Shown one piece after another: positions 46,072-55,334 of a DNA stretch of 64,000 nucleotides; position 1 is the stretch's first letter; every line of letters starts with the position of its first letter. Both the position numbers and the translations under genes were made by a program. The notes under the pieces were generated by a model that was not told where the DNA came from, ran no database searches, and worked only from the letters and a program-made list of their open reading frames with translations. This stretch comes from Pseudomonas sp. PDM14 (lineage in GTDB: Bacteria > Pseudomonadota > Gammaproteobacteria > Pseudomonadales > Pseudomonadaceae): positions 62,001-126,000 of the forward strand of contig NZ_JACVAQ010000001.1 in assembly GCF_014851905.1 (NCBI RefSeq). Direction: 5' to 3'.

Positions 46072-47994
46072 TTACTCCGAATCTTGGCGACCACGCCGGG
46101 AAACCGCTTGCTTGAGCTGATCGGCGAATTGCTCGAGGGGCATGGAGCCCAGATCGACGCCTTCGCGGGTTCGCACAGCAACGGATCGTGTCTCAACCTC
46201 CCGATCTCCGATAACCAAGAGATAGGGAACCTTGAGCAAAGTATGCTCGCGGATTTTAAAGCCGATTTTCTCGTTTCTCAAGTCGGACTTGGCACGGAAG
46301 CCGCTTTGGTTGAGAGTTTTCTCTACCTCAAGGGCAAAATCGGCCTGTTTATCTGTGATATTCATCACCACGGCCTGATGCGGCGCGAGCCAGGCCGGGA
46401 AGGCACCAGCGTAGTGCTCGATCAGCATGCCGACGAAACGCTCGAAGGAACCGAGGATCGCGCGGTGCAACATCACCGGACGCTTGCGGTTGTTATCTTC
46501 GGCGATATAGCTGGCATCCAGCCGCTCCGGAAGGTTCGGATCGTACTGCAGGGTACCGCATTGCCAGTTACGACCGAGGCAGTCCTTGAGGGTGAACTCG
46601 ATCTTCGGACCGTAAAAAGCGCCCTCGCCCGGCTGGTATTCCCACTCCAGACCCGACTCGTTGAGCGCATCGGCCAGAGCCGTTTCGGCGCGATCCCACA
46701 GCTCGTCGGAACCTACACGTTTAGCCGGACGAGTGGACAGTTTCATCGAGATATCGGAGAAACCGAAGTCCGCATACACCTGCAACGTCAGCTTGATGAA
46801 GTCCGCGGCCTCTTTCTTCACCTGATCTTCGGTGCAGAAAATGTGCGCGTCGTCCTGGGTGAAGCCACGCACACGCATGATTCCGTGCAGCGCGCCAGAC
46901 GGCTCGTTGCGGTGGCAGGCACCGAATTCGGCCAGACGCAGCGGCAGGTCGCGGTAGGACTTCAGGCCCTGGTTGAAGATCTGCACGTGGCACGGGCAGT
47001 TCATCGGCTTCACCGCGTAGTCGCGGTTTTCCGAACTGGTGGTGAACATGTTCTCGGCGTAGTTCGACCAGTGACCCGAGCGCTCCCAGAGGATGCGGTC
47101 GACCACCTGCGGCGTGCGCACTTCGACATAGCCGTGCTCGCGCTGTACCTGGCGCATGTACTGCTCCAGCACCTGGTACAGGGTCCAGCCGTTCGGGTGC
47201 CAGAACACCATGCCCGGCGCTTCTTCCTGCAGGTGGAACAGGTCCAGCTGCTTGCCGATGCGGCGATGGTCGCGTTTCTCAGCTTCCTCGATGCGCTGGA
47301 TATAGGCCGCCAGCTGCTTCTTGTCCGCCCAGGCGGTACCGTACACGCGCTGCAGCTGCTCGTTCTTCGAGTCGCCACGCCAGTAGGCGCCGGAAATACG
47401 GGTCAGTTTGAAAGCCTTGAGGAAGCGGGTATTCGGCACGTGCGGACCGCGGCACATGTCGACGTATTCTTCGTGGTAGTACAGGCCCATGGCCTGCTCG
47501 TCCGGCATGTCGTCGATCAGGCGCAGCTTGTACTCTTCGCCACGCGCCTTGAACACCTCGATGACCTCCGCACGCGGGGTCATTTTCTTGATGACGTCGT
47601 AGTCATGGTCGATCAGCTCGGCCATGCGCTTTTCGATGGCAGCCATGTCGTCCGGGGTGAAGGGCCGACCGATGGCGATGTCGTAATAGAAGCCTTCTTC
47701 GATGACCGGGCCGATCACCATCTTGGCGTCCGGGTACAGCTGCTTGACCGCATGGCCAACCAGGTGCGCGCAGGAGTGGCGGATGATCTCCAGGCCCTCC
47801 TGATCTTTCGGCGTGATGATCTGCAGGGTCGCGTCGTTCTCGATCACGTCGCAGGCATCCACCTGCCTGCCGTCGACCTTGCCGGCCAGGGTGGCCTTGG
47901 CCAGACCGGCACCGATGGACTGGGCCACCTCGAGCACGGAAACGGGACGATCGAAAGTGCGTTGACTGCCGTCGGGAAGAGTAATGATGGGCAT
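46072..47994 (-). CDS. thrS: Threonyl-tRNA synthetase
   Basis: The 640 residues have the full class II layout: TGS domain ([14 protein letters not shown]), HxxxH-containing editing domain ([15 protein letters not shown]), the catalytic core with [12 protein letters not shown] and motif 3 ([14 protein letters not shown]), and the C-terminal anticodon-binding domain. The start at 47994 has GGAGG four bases upstream. It heads the thrS-infC-rpmI-rplT-pheST-ihfA operon and is separated from infC by only a couple of bases, as in other pseudomonads. Confidence 0.98.
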   Translation of the reverse strand: MPIITLPDGSQRTFDRPVSVLEVAQSIGAGLAKATLAGKVDGRQVDACDVIENDATLQIITPKDQEGLEIIRHSCAHLVGHAVKQLYPDAKMVIGPVIEEGFYYDIAIGRPFTPDDMAAIEKRMAELIDHDYDVIKKMTPRAEVIEVFKARGEEYKLRLIDDMPDEQAMGLYYHEEYVDMCRGPHVPNTRFLKAFKLTRISGAYWRGDSKNEQLQRVYGTAWADKKQLAAYIQRIEEAEKRDHRRIGKQLDLFHLQEEAPGMVFWHPNGWTLYQVLEQYMRQVQREHGYVEVRTPQVVDRILWERSGHWSNYAENMFTTSSENRDYAVKPMNCPCHVQIFNQGLKSYRDLPLRLAEFGACHRNEPSGALHGIMRVRGFTQDDAHIFCTEDQVKKEAADFIKLTLQVYADFGFSDISMKLSTRPAKRVGSDELWDRAETALADALNESGLEWEYQPGEGAFYGPKIEFTLKDCLGRNWQCGTLQYDPNLPERLDASYIAEDNNRKRPVMLHRAILGSFERFVGMLIEHYAGAFPAWLAPHQAVVMNITDKQADFALEVEKTLNQSGFRAKSDLRNEKIGFKIREHTLLKVPYLLVIGDREVETRSVAVRTREGVDLGSMPLEQFADQLKQAVSRRGRQDSE

Positions 47995-48405
47995 GGCGCC
48001 TCCTCTCCTAGTGGTGACCCCTACCAAAGGTCACGTGGGTTGGGATGAGCCAGGAAGCGATCCGTCGGCACACCTGCCTGACGATGGCAGGAGCCTTTCG
48101 GCAAACCGGAACAGACCGCAGTCACTGGAAGTTGTACAGCGGAGATGCTTTCAGAACGCATTGGCACTGACAAGCACCCCATAAATAAAGAGGCCGCCTC
48201 GACGACCTCTTTCTGTTTAGCCAGGCGCAGCCGGACCGAAATCAACGCGCCTTACCGAGTCAGGGTGAAGGCTCATTACGCCTAACCTGCTGATACACAA
48301 GGGAAATGCAAAACTACCCGGCATCAGCAAGCGCGTACTCTAACACAAGAGAATCAATAACTTAGCGCTGTATTTAAGCAAGCCACCGGGCAGTGGCAGC
48401 GTGGT
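47995..48405. other. thrS leader region and end of the PAS-protein gene
   Basis: This ~410-bp stretch holds the thrS promoter/leader and the 3' region of the PAS gene. A hairpin (48187-48212) lies midway. No threonine-rich leader peptide, T-box or tRNA was seen. No promoter could be confidently assigned. Confidence 0.5.
48187..48212 (-). terminator. Hairpin between the PAS gene and thrS
   Basis: A 7-bp stem AAAGAGG/CCTCTTT with a 12-nt loop is followed on the minus strand by an AT-rich tract. It is either the terminator of the kinase-regulator-PAS transcript or an attenuator in the thrS leader; the sequence alone does not decide. Confidence 0.5.
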
Positions 48406-49230
48406 TCAGCGCTCGAGCGGATCGACAGCCCGTTCAGCCCCGCCGCTTGGCAAACGATGCTCCTGCACGCGCTCCATCACCACGCCCTCCAGCCCCAGCA
48501 CTTCCCCGAGGTCCGAGTAGATGCCGCAGCCGCGCTCGCTGACCTGTTTCTGCGTGCCGTTGGCACACAGCAGCCGGTAGTCGAAGGCGAACGCCTGTCC
48601 GGCACCCAGCCCGTCCTGCACACTGCGCCAGACGCGCTCACGATCCTGGGGATGGATCAGGCTGTTGAAGGTCAGGCTGTGGCTGTCGATCAGTTGCGCG
48701 GGGTCGTAGCCGGTCAGCTCGCGGCAGCCGGCACTGACGTATTCCATGCTCCAGCTGCGGTTGTTGCGGCAGCGATAGACCATCAGCGGCAAGCCATCGA
48801 GCAGGTTGCTCAGACTGCGATGGCGGGCCTGCAACTGCTGGCGTTGCGGCACCTGGGTGCTGACATCCGCGAGGCTGGCGACGAAACCGCCCGGCCGCCG
48901 ACGCAGGCGCACCTCGACCCAGCACAGTTGGCCGCCACGCCCCAGGCAGCGCAGGCTGCCTGTCCATAACGGCTGAGCGTCGCGTAGTGCCTGCGACCAG
49001 AGCGTACGGTCCTCGATATGCAGAAACTGGCGGAAATCGCGGCGCAGGCAGTCACCCGCGCGATAGCCGCTCAGCTCCTGCCAGGCACGATTGACGCGCA
49101 ACAGCGTACCGTCGCCATCGAAACACAGCAGGGCCAGCGGCAAGTCGTCGAAATCCTCGTCACGCGCAGCCGGCGGTTGCCGCATGAACAGCTGGAACAA
49201 GCCATTGCGGCAGGCCTGCACCAGGTTCAT
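48406..49230 (-). CDS. PAS-domain protein without output domain
   Basis: This 274-residue protein contains two PAS-type domains: one near residues 25-135 (LALLCFDGDGTLLRVNRAWQ) and one near 145-255 (GLPLMVYRCRNNRSWSME, ending in the PAC-like GLEGVVMERVQEHRL). No kinase, GGDEF, HTH or methyl-accepting domain follows. It overlaps the stop of the NarL-type gene (ATGA), so it is the third member of the same transcript and is probably a sensory partner of the kinase. The stop at 48406 gives a C-terminus of PLER. Confidence 0.8.
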   Translation of the reverse strand: MNLVQACRNGLFQLFMRQPPAARDEDFDDLPLALLCFDGDGTLLRVNRAWQELSGYRAGDCLRRDFRQFLHIEDRTLWSQALRDAQPLWTGSLRCLGRGGQLCWVEVRLRRRPGGFVASLADVSTQVPQRQQLQARHRSLSNLLDGLPLMVYRCRNNRSWSMEYVSAGCRELTGYDPAQLIDSHSLTFNSLIHPQDRERVWRSVQDGLGAGQAFAFDYRLLCANGTQKQVSERGCGIYSDLGEVLGLEGVVMERVQEHRLPSGGAERAVDPLER

Positions 49231-49892
49231 CGCGGCAGCTCCGTGTAGGCGAGCGCGCCGCTGCGGTGCGCCCAGGCGGCCAACTCCAGGCGCGAACGCA
49301 GGTTGAGCTTGCTCAGCAGGTGCTTGACGTAGATCTTCACCGTGCCGTCGCTGATGCCCAACTGGCGCGCGATCAGCTTGTTGCTGAAGCCCTCGCTGAT
49401 CAGCGCCAGGGTCTGCCGCTCGCGCTCGGTGAGGTCGACATGCACCGCCTCTACCGCCACGCCGCGCTCGCGCAGGCTGTTGGCAAGCATCGCGGTCAGC
49501 GTCGGATCGAGCCGGCTCTGCCCACTGGCACAGGCACACACCGCCGCCAGCAGGCTTTCCGGCTCGCTGTCCTTGAGCAGGTAACCATCGGCACCGGCAC
49601 GCAGGGCCGCGAGCAGGTCATCACGCGCCGACGAAGCCGTCAGCACCATCACCCGGCACTCCGGCTGGCTGCGCTTGATCGCATCTAGCGTGCCGAGGCC
49701 GTCCATGCCCGGCATGTGCAGGTCGAGCAGGACCATGTCCGGTTTCAGCCGCCGCGCCAGCTCGACGCCCTCGCTGCCATGGGAGACGCTGCCGACCACG
49801 CGAAACTCGCCGCTGGACTCGAACAGCTCTGCCAGCCCGCGACGCAGCATCGGGTGATCGTCGATCAGCAGCAGCTCGAGGGGCGCGCTCAT
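49227..49892 (-). CDS. NarL/FixJ-family response regulator
   Basis: This 221-residue regulator has an N-terminal receiver domain (LLIDDHPMLRRGLAE, phospho-acceptor Asp in DMVLLDLHMPGMDG, Lys in LLKDSEPESLL) and a C-terminal LuxR-type HTH (LTERERQTLALISEGFSNKL). The sensor kinase gene overlaps it by 4 bp. It is the likely regulator for the divergent amine-oxidation genes, where a NarL-type inverted repeat occurs. The ATG at 49892 is chosen over a longer in-frame start because its translation starts MSAPLELLLIDDHP. Confidence 0.93.
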   Translation of the reverse strand: MSAPLELLLIDDHPMLRRGLAELFESSGEFRVVGSVSHGSEGVELARRLKPDMVLLDLHMPGMDGLGTLDAIKRSQPECRVMVLTASSARDDLLAALRAGADGYLLKDSEPESLLAAVCACASGQSRLDPTLTAMLANSLRERGVAVEAVHVDLTERERQTLALISEGFSNKLIARQLGISDGTVKIYVKHLLSKLNLRSRLELAAWAHRSGALAYTELPR

Positions 49893-50998
49893 GGTCGCCC
49901 CCAGCGCAGCCGCACACGCGTGCCGCCACCGTCTGCCGGACCGATGCACAGTTCAGCACCGATGGCCGCAGCGCGCTCACGCATGATGTGCAGGCCGAAG
50001 TGGCCACTCTCCGCAAGCTGCTCCGGCAGGCCCACGCCGTCGTCGCGCACCTCGACCTCGACACCGCCACCACGGGCATGCAGACGGATCCACACCTGCC
50101 GCGCGTGGGAATGGCGCACGACATTGGCCAGCGCTTCACGAACGATCTGCAGCACCTGCAATTCGCCTTCGGGCGGCAGGCTGCTGGCGGGCAGGCGGTT
50201 GTCGAGATCGAACACGCAACCACTGCGCCGCGAGAACTCCTCCACCGACGCCTCCAGGGCCTGACGCAGAGTCCGGCCATCCATGGTCAGCCGTGCGCTG
50301 CTGATCAGCTCGCGCACCTGCCGATGCAACACCTGCAGCGTCTCGCGCAGGTCGTCGAGCATCATCCCGGCGGCCTCGCGCTGCTGCGGGTCGTCCAGCA
50401 CAGTCTGCAGGCGGCAACTGCGGATCTGCAGGTAGCCGAGTTGCTGCGCCACCGAATCGTGCAGCTCGCGCGCCAGCACCCCGCGCTCGGCGCGCAGTTC
50501 ACGGCGACGCAGATGGCGATCCTCGGCAAAGGCATGCAGCACCTCGCCCAGCCGACCGACGACCTCGCGCAGTGCAACCCGCTGCGGTTCGCCCGGCTGG
50601 CGTGCGAAGTCCGCCAGAAGCAACGCGGGGCGCCCCTCTTCGACCTGCAAACCACCGAGCACCCGGAAACGCCCCGTATCCAGACAGGCGCGACACAGTT
50701 GCACGCCACCGGGCACCGGCAGCTCGGCAGCATGCCGCGGACAGGCCTGCTGAGCATCATGCTGCTGGCCAAGCCAGCGCCAGCCTGGCGCGTGTGCGTG
50801 CGGTAGCAGCAGAGTCAGCGCCTCGGCGCCAAGTGCATCGGCCAGGCGCGGCAACAACTCCAGCAAGGGCGCATCACTGCCGGCCTGTTGCAACAGGCGC
50901 AGAGGCAGCTCGAGCAGCAGTTGCTCAGATGACGGCGACTGGCGCGGGCGTCGACGAGGGCGCTCGAACGACAATGCGCGCAACAGCAATTGATACAT
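49889..50998 (-). CDS. Cytoplasmic NarX-type histidine kinase
   Basis: This 369-residue kinase has a GAF-like N-terminal half (APLLELLPRLADALGAEALT), the HisKA_3 dimerisation motif with the phospho-accepting His in LARELHDSVAQQLGYLQ, and an ATPase domain with NVVRHSHARQ and GLHIMRERA. There are no transmembrane segments, so the signal is cytoplasmic. GGAGG lies four bases before the ATG at 50998. The kinase, response regulator and PAS protein are chained by ATGA overlaps. It is divergent from tmm. Confidence 0.85.
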   Translation of the reverse strand: MYQLLLRALSFERPRRRPRQSPSSEQLLLELPLRLLQQAGSDAPLLELLPRLADALGAEALTLLLPHAHAPGWRWLGQQHDAQQACPRHAAELPVPGGVQLCRACLDTGRFRVLGGLQVEEGRPALLLADFARQPGEPQRVALREVVGRLGEVLHAFAEDRHLRRRELRAERGVLARELHDSVAQQLGYLQIRSCRLQTVLDDPQQREAAGMMLDDLRETLQVLHRQVRELISSARLTMDGRTLRQALEASVEEFSRRSGCVFDLDNRLPASSLPPEGELQVLQIVREALANVVRHSHARQVWIRLHARGGGVEVEVRDDGVGLPEQLAESGHFGLHIMRERAAAIGAELCIGPADGGGTRVRLRWGRP

Positions 50999-51296
50999 CG
51001 GCCCTCCATCCGCAACCCGCCACCAGATGAGTAATCGGTGAGCAAATTCCATGCCCCGGCTGCGACCGCGAGAAACCACTGAAAAGAAACAATATTTACC
51101 AGCAGGAATTAAAAAAGGACCAATAATGCGCACCACAACAACGCCAGCCTGCCTGTTTGCGGGGCGCTCGCGGGGGTCCGACTACCCCCAAGGAGGTATC
51201 CCCTCCGGGCGAATGGCAACGCCATGATGAAGCCGTAAGGTGATTCTCACCGGGAACTTTAATTTCCCAATGATAATTTCACTGACGGAGTCCACC
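50999..51296. promoter_or_regulatory. Divergent promoter region between the histidine kinase and tmm
   Basis: About 300 bp serves both directions. It contains the 7-2-7 inverted repeat (51183-51198) and an AT-rich patch before the tmm start (51250-51285). No sigma-54 consensus was found here. Confidence 0.6.
51183..51198. promoter_or_regulatory. NarL-type 7-2-7 inverted repeat upstream of tmm
   Basis: TACCCCC-AA-GGAGGTA is two inverted heptamers with a 2-bp spacer, as in NarL 7-2-7 sites (TACYYMT). It lies about 100 bp before the tmm start and on the side of the kinase/regulator genes, so it is a probable binding site for the NarL-type regulator encoded next door. Confidence 0.65.
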
Positions 51297-52667
51297 ATGA
51301 CCACTCGCATCGCCATCATCGGTGCCGGCCCCTGCGGCCTGGCTCAGCTACGCGCCTTCCAGTCCGCCGCAGCCAAGGGCGCGGAAATCCCCGAGCTGGT
51401 CTGCTACGAGAAGCAGAGCGACTGGGGCGGCATGTGGAACTACACCTGGCGTACCGGGCTGGACGAGCACGGCGAGCCGGTGCACGGCAGCATGTACCGC
51501 TACCTGTGGTCCAACGGACCCAAGGAATGCCTGGAGTTCGCCGACTACACCTTCGACGAACACTTCGGCCGGCCGATGGGCTCCTACCCGCCGCGTGAAG
51601 TGCTGTGGGACTACATCAAGGGCCGCGTCGACAAGGCTGGCGTGCGCAAGTACATCCAGTTCAACACCACCGTGCGCGGGGTGACCTACGACGCCGCACG
51701 CGGCACCTTCGACGTCACCGTGCACAGCTACGACCAGGACCTGACCAGCACCGAGACGTTCGATTACGTGATCGTCGCCAGCGGCCATTTCTCCACGCCC
51801 AACGTGCCCTACTTCGAGGGCTTCGAGCACTTCGCCGGGCGCGTGCTGCATGCCCATGACTTCCGCGACGCCCTCGAATTCAAGGGCAAGGACGTATTGA
51901 TCGTCGGCAGCAGCTACTCCGCCGAGGACATCGGTTCGCAGTGCTACAAGTACGGTGCGCGGTCGATCACCAGCTGCTACCGCACCGGGCCGATGGGCTA
52001 CAAGTGGCCGGAGAACTGGGAAGAGAAACCGCTGCTGACCCACGTCAAGGGCAGCACCGCGTACTTCGCCGATGGCAGCAGCAAGCACATCGACGCCATC
52101 GTCCTGTGCACCGGCTACAAGCATCACTTCCCGTTCCTCGCCGAAGAGCTGCGCCTGAAGACCGACAACCGGCTGTGGCCGCTGAACCTCTACAAGGGCG
52201 TGTGCTGGGAAGACAACCCCAAGCTGATGTACCTCGGCATGCAGGACCAGTGGTACAGCTTCAACATGTTCGACGCCCAGGCCTGGTACGCCCGTGACGT
52301 GATCCTCGGGCGCATCGCCCTGCCTGACCAGGCCGCCATGCACGCGGAAAACCAGGCCTGGCGCGACGAGGAAGGCACGCTGAAGAACGCCCAGGAAATG
52401 TTCGAGTACCAGGGCAAGTACATCCAGACCCTGATCGACAGCACAGACTACCCGAGCTTCGACATCGCCGCGGTGAACCAGACCTTCCTCGAGTGGAAGC
52501 ACGACAAGTACGAAGACATCATGGGCTACCGCAACAAATGCCACCGCTCGCTGATGACCGGAACCATGGCGACCCCGCACCACACCAGTTGGCTCGAAGC
52601 GCTGGACGACTCGCTGACGGCCTACCTGGCCGACGAACCACAAACGTCCATCAAGGCGGTGGGCTGA
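51297..52667 (+). CDS. tmm: Trimethylamine monooxygenase (flavin-containing)
   Basis: This 456-residue FMO matches bacterial Tmm, which uses FAD and NADPH to oxidise trimethylamine to trimethylamine N-oxide. FAD-binding is shown by [17 protein letters not shown] at the N-terminus. The NADPH-binding GxSxxS ([13 protein letters not shown]) lies near residue 205, and the FMO-type motif [14 protein letters not shown] near 185. The ATG at 51297 is preceded by ACGGAGTCCACC. A REP element, then tdm, follow. The NarL-type site lies upstream. Enzymes of this family also oxidise other tertiary amines and sulfides, so the true substrate is open. Confidence 0.88.
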   Translation: MTTRIAIIGAGPCGLAQLRAFQSAAAKGAEIPELVCYEKQSDWGGMWNYTWRTGLDEHGEPVHGSMYRYLWSNGPKECLEFADYTFDEHFGRPMGSYPPREVLWDYIKGRVDKAGVRKYIQFNTTVRGVTYDAARGTFDVTVHSYDQDLTSTETFDYVIVASGHFSTPNVPYFEGFEHFAGRVLHAHDFRDALEFKGKDVLIVGSSYSAEDIGSQCYKYGARSITSCYRTGPMGYKWPENWEEKPLLTHVKGSTAYFADGSSKHIDAIVLCTGYKHHFPFLAEELRLKTDNRLWPLNLYKGVCWEDNPKLMYLGMQDQWYSFNMFDAQAWYARDVILGRIALPDQAAMHAENQAWRDEEGTLKNAQEMFEYQGKYIQTLIDSTDYPSFDIAAVNQTFLEWKHDKYEDIMGYRNKCHRSLMTGTMATPHHTSWLEALDDSLTAYLADEPQTSIKAVG

Positions 52668-52676
52668 ACCTCACCC

Positions 52677-52737
52677 GTAGGAGCCAGCTTGCTGGCGATC
52701 CGAGGCTCAGCATGATCGCCAGCAAGCTGGCTCCTAC
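52677..52737. repeat. REP-like palindrome between tmm and tdm
   Basis: Two 23-bp arms, GTAGGAGCCAGCTTGCTGG plus CGAT and its exact complement, are separated by 15 bp. This is a typical Pseudomonas REP palindrome. It sits just after the tmm stop and could act as a terminator or mRNA stabiliser, lowering tdm relative to tmm. Confidence 0.85.
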
Positions 52738-52807
52738 GAAAAGCAATCACAGCACACCTGGGCCGCTACCCCAGCGCCCCGCACGACCTTGCCTTGCGGA
52801 GTAAGTC

Positions 52808-55153
52808 ATGTTGCAACCCATCATCAGCCAGCCCCGAGAGCCGGCGCTGTTCGCCCGGGCGCCGGACCTGGAGCGCCACCGCGTTGCCCCTGGCGGCTTG
52901 ACGGTGATCGCGCTGGAGGCCGGTGACCGGCTCGACGTGATCGATGTCGAGGGCGACCAGTCCGCCGAGCTGCTGGCCTTTACCGCAGAGGGTCGTGAGG
53001 CCCTGGCCGCACTCGGCCTGAGCGGCCAGTCCGGTGCCGACTTCAGCGCACGCCTGCTCGCCAATGGCAGCGCCGAATCGCTGCACATGCGCCTGGGCCT
53101 GAGCCAGCGCGGTATCGATTGCCGCCATCTGCCAGCGGCCGCATCACTCTGGCCATCCGCTACACCGGCCGGGTTTTCGCGCAGCCTCAGCGCCGAAGCC
53201 GGCGTACTGGTGCTGGTCGCCGCGCCCGGCGGGCATACCCCGGTGGATAGCCAGCTGCGTGCCAGTGAACTGCGCCTGCTGATCCACCGGGCCAACCCGC
53301 GCTCGCTGCTGACACCAACGCTGCCGGCACCACTGGGCGAGGTGATCGACGAGTTCACCATCCGCCCCGGCACCGCCCGCGACTATGCGGTGGGTGCCGG
53401 CCAGTACATCCAGGTGATCGACGTTGCCGGGCGGCAATGTTCCGACTTCGTCGCCTTCGACCGCCGCGGCCTGGACGCCGGTCGCGAGATCGACCTCGAC
53501 CCCACCGTCACCCGCACCCTGAACGGCAACGCCTACCCGGGCCCCGGCCTGTTCAGCAAGTTCTTCGACCGCGACATGCAGCCGATGCTGGAAGTGGTAC
53601 GCGACACCGTCGGCCGCCACGACACCTTCGCCCTCGCCTGCGCCGCGCGCTACTACGAGGCGCAGGGCTACTTCGGCCACGCCAACTGCAGCGACAACAT
53701 CAGCCGCAGCCTGGACAAGCATGGCGTGCGCGCCCGTGCAGGCTGGCCGGCGATTAATTTCTTCTTCAACACCGGCATCGACGCGCACCAGCAACTGACC
53801 CTCGACGAGCCCTGGTCGCGCCCCGGCGACTACGTGCTGCTCAAGGCGATGAGCGACCTGATCTGCGCCAGCAGCTCCTGCCCGGACGACATCGACCCGG
53901 CCAACGGCTGGCAGCCCACCGACATCCACATCCGCGTGTATTCCGACAAGGAGCGCTTCAGTATCGCCATGGCCAATCGCAAGACTCCCGACGCCGACCC
54001 GGTGCTGACCCGCGAAAGCGGCTTCCATCCGGGCACCGCCGCCCTCACCCGCAACCACATCGACTACCGCGGCTGGTGGACGCCCACCCACTTCGACGGC
54101 TACGGCGCCATCGAGGAGTACCACGGCTGCCGCGAGCGCGTGGCGGTGATGGACCTCAGCGCCCTGCGCAAATTCGAGGTCATCGGCCCGGATGCCGAGG
54201 CCCTGCTCAACTACTGCCTGACCCGCGACGTGCGCAAGCTGGCGGTCGGCCAGGTGGTCTACAGCGCCATGTGCTACGAGCACGGCGGCATGATCGACGA
54301 CGGCACCCTGCTGCGCCTGGGCCCGGACACCTTCCGCTGGATCTGCGGCGAGGATTTCGCCGGTGACTGGCTGCGTCAGCAGGCCGAGAAACTCGGCATG
54401 AAGGTGTGGATCAAGTCCGCCTCCGAGCAGATCCACAACATCGCCGTGCAGGGCCCGCTGAGCCGCGAACTGCTGGCACAGATGATCTGGACGCCGGGCA
54501 CCCAGCCGACGCTCACCGAGCTGGGCTGGTTCCGTTTTCTGATCGGCCGCCTGGACGACTACAACGGCCCGCCGCTGATGGTCTCTCGCACCGGCTATAC
54601 CGGCGAACTGGGCTACGAGGTCTGGTGCCACCCCGATGACGCGATGAAGGTCTGGACCCGCCTCTGGCAGCTCGGCGAGCCGCTCGGCCTGGTGCCGCTC
54701 GGCCTGCACGCCCTGGATACATTGCGCATCGAGGCCGGCTTGATCTTCGCCGGCTACGAATTCAGCGACCAGACCGACCCGTACGAGGCCGGCATCGGCT
54801 TCTGTGTGCCACTGAAGAGCAAGCAGGACGCCTTCATCGGTCGCGATGCCCTGCTGCGGCGCAACGCCAGCCCGCAGCACAAGCTGGTCGGCCTGGAACT
54901 GGACGGCAACGAGCCGGCGCACCACGGCGACTGCGTGCACGACGGCCGCGCCCAGGTCGGCGTGATCACCAGCGCCACGCGCTCGCCCGTGCTGGGCAAG
55001 AACATCGCCCTGTGCCGGCTCGATGTCGGCTACTGCGAGCCCGGCACACGCCTGGAAATCGGCAAGCTCGACGGCCAGCAGAAGCGCATCGGCGCCACTG
55101 TGACCAGCGGCACCGTGGCCTATGACCCGGACAAGAGCCGGGTCCGCTCCTGA
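52808..55153 (+). CDS. tdm: Trimethylamine N-oxide demethylase (DUF1989 + GcvT type)
   Basis: Tdm splits TMAO into dimethylamine and formaldehyde, the latter being channelled to tetrahydrofolate. Here 781 residues hold an N-terminal DUF1989 zinc domain (with RQCSDFVAFDRRG, then CSDNISRSLD and SSSCPDDIDP supplying Cys ligands) and a C-terminal GcvT/aminomethyltransferase domain (LRKFEVIGPDAEALLNYCLT, GYTGELGYEVWCHPDDA). This is the known fusion in Tdm proteins. The start at 52808 has GGAG six bases upstream. The gene follows tmm, consistent with consecutive steps. Confidence 0.88.
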   Translation: MLQPIISQPREPALFARAPDLERHRVAPGGLTVIALEAGDRLDVIDVEGDQSAELLAFTAEGREALAALGLSGQSGADFSARLLANGSAESLHMRLGLSQRGIDCRHLPAAASLWPSATPAGFSRSLSAEAGVLVLVAAPGGHTPVDSQLRASELRLLIHRANPRSLLTPTLPAPLGEVIDEFTIRPGTARDYAVGAGQYIQVIDVAGRQCSDFVAFDRRGLDAGREIDLDPTVTRTLNGNAYPGPGLFSKFFDRDMQPMLEVVRDTVGRHDTFALACAARYYEAQGYFGHANCSDNISRSLDKHGVRARAGWPAINFFFNTGIDAHQQLTLDEPWSRPGDYVLLKAMSDLICASSSCPDDIDPANGWQPTDIHIRVYSDKERFSIAMANRKTPDADPVLTRESGFHPGTAALTRNHIDYRGWWTPTHFDGYGAIEEYHGCRERVAVMDLSALRKFEVIGPDAEALLNYCLTRDVRKLAVGQVVYSAMCYEHGGMIDDGTLLRLGPDTFRWICGEDFAGDWLRQQAEKLGMKVWIKSASEQIHNIAVQGPLSRELLAQMIWTPGTQPTLTELGWFRFLIGRLDDYNGPPLMVSRTGYTGELGYEVWCHPDDAMKVWTRLWQLGEPLGLVPLGLHALDTLRIEAGLIFAGYEFSDQTDPYEAGIGFCVPLKSKQDAFIGRDALLRRNASPQHKLVGLELDGNEPAHHGDCVHDGRAQVGVITSATRSPVLGKNIALCRLDVGYCEPGTRLEIGKLDGQQKRIGATVTSGTVAYDPDKSRVRS

Positions 55154-55162
55154 GCCCGACGC

Positions 55163-55229
55163 AGGGTGCGCTGTGCGCACCGGCCAGCCACGTGCCAATG
55201 CCCTGCGGTGCGCGCGGCGCACCCTACGA
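55163..55229. repeat. Imperfect REP-like palindrome after tdm
   Basis: The arms GCAGGGTGCGCTGTGCGCACC and GGTGCGCGCGGCGCACCCTAC are near-complementary, with a spacer. It is the family of GTAGGGTGCGC-type repeats common in Pseudomonas, in the tdm-to-chemoreceptor gap. Confidence 0.5.
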
Positions 55230-55334
55230 CAGCATTCCACCTGCACCCTACGGTCTGCCTTATCATTGCCGGCTTTGCATATGGAAGGAGAATTGCTAGG
55301 CAACGCTCACACCCTTGCCGAGGAGTAACGGCCG

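Noticed and set aside
46084..48048. Long plus-strand open frame opposite thrS
   Set aside because: A high-GC shadow frame; thrS on the other strand is certain.
48028..48405. Threonine leader peptide or T-box in front of thrS
   Set aside because: No Thr-rich leader ORF and no T-box elements were seen.
49231..49539. Longer start for the PAS gene
   Set aside because: That upstream part lies inside the response-regulator gene and translates to Arg/Ala-rich nonsense.
53144..55303. Long minus-strand open frame opposite tdm
   Set aside because: Shadow of the tdm gene in high-GC DNA; no recognisable domain.
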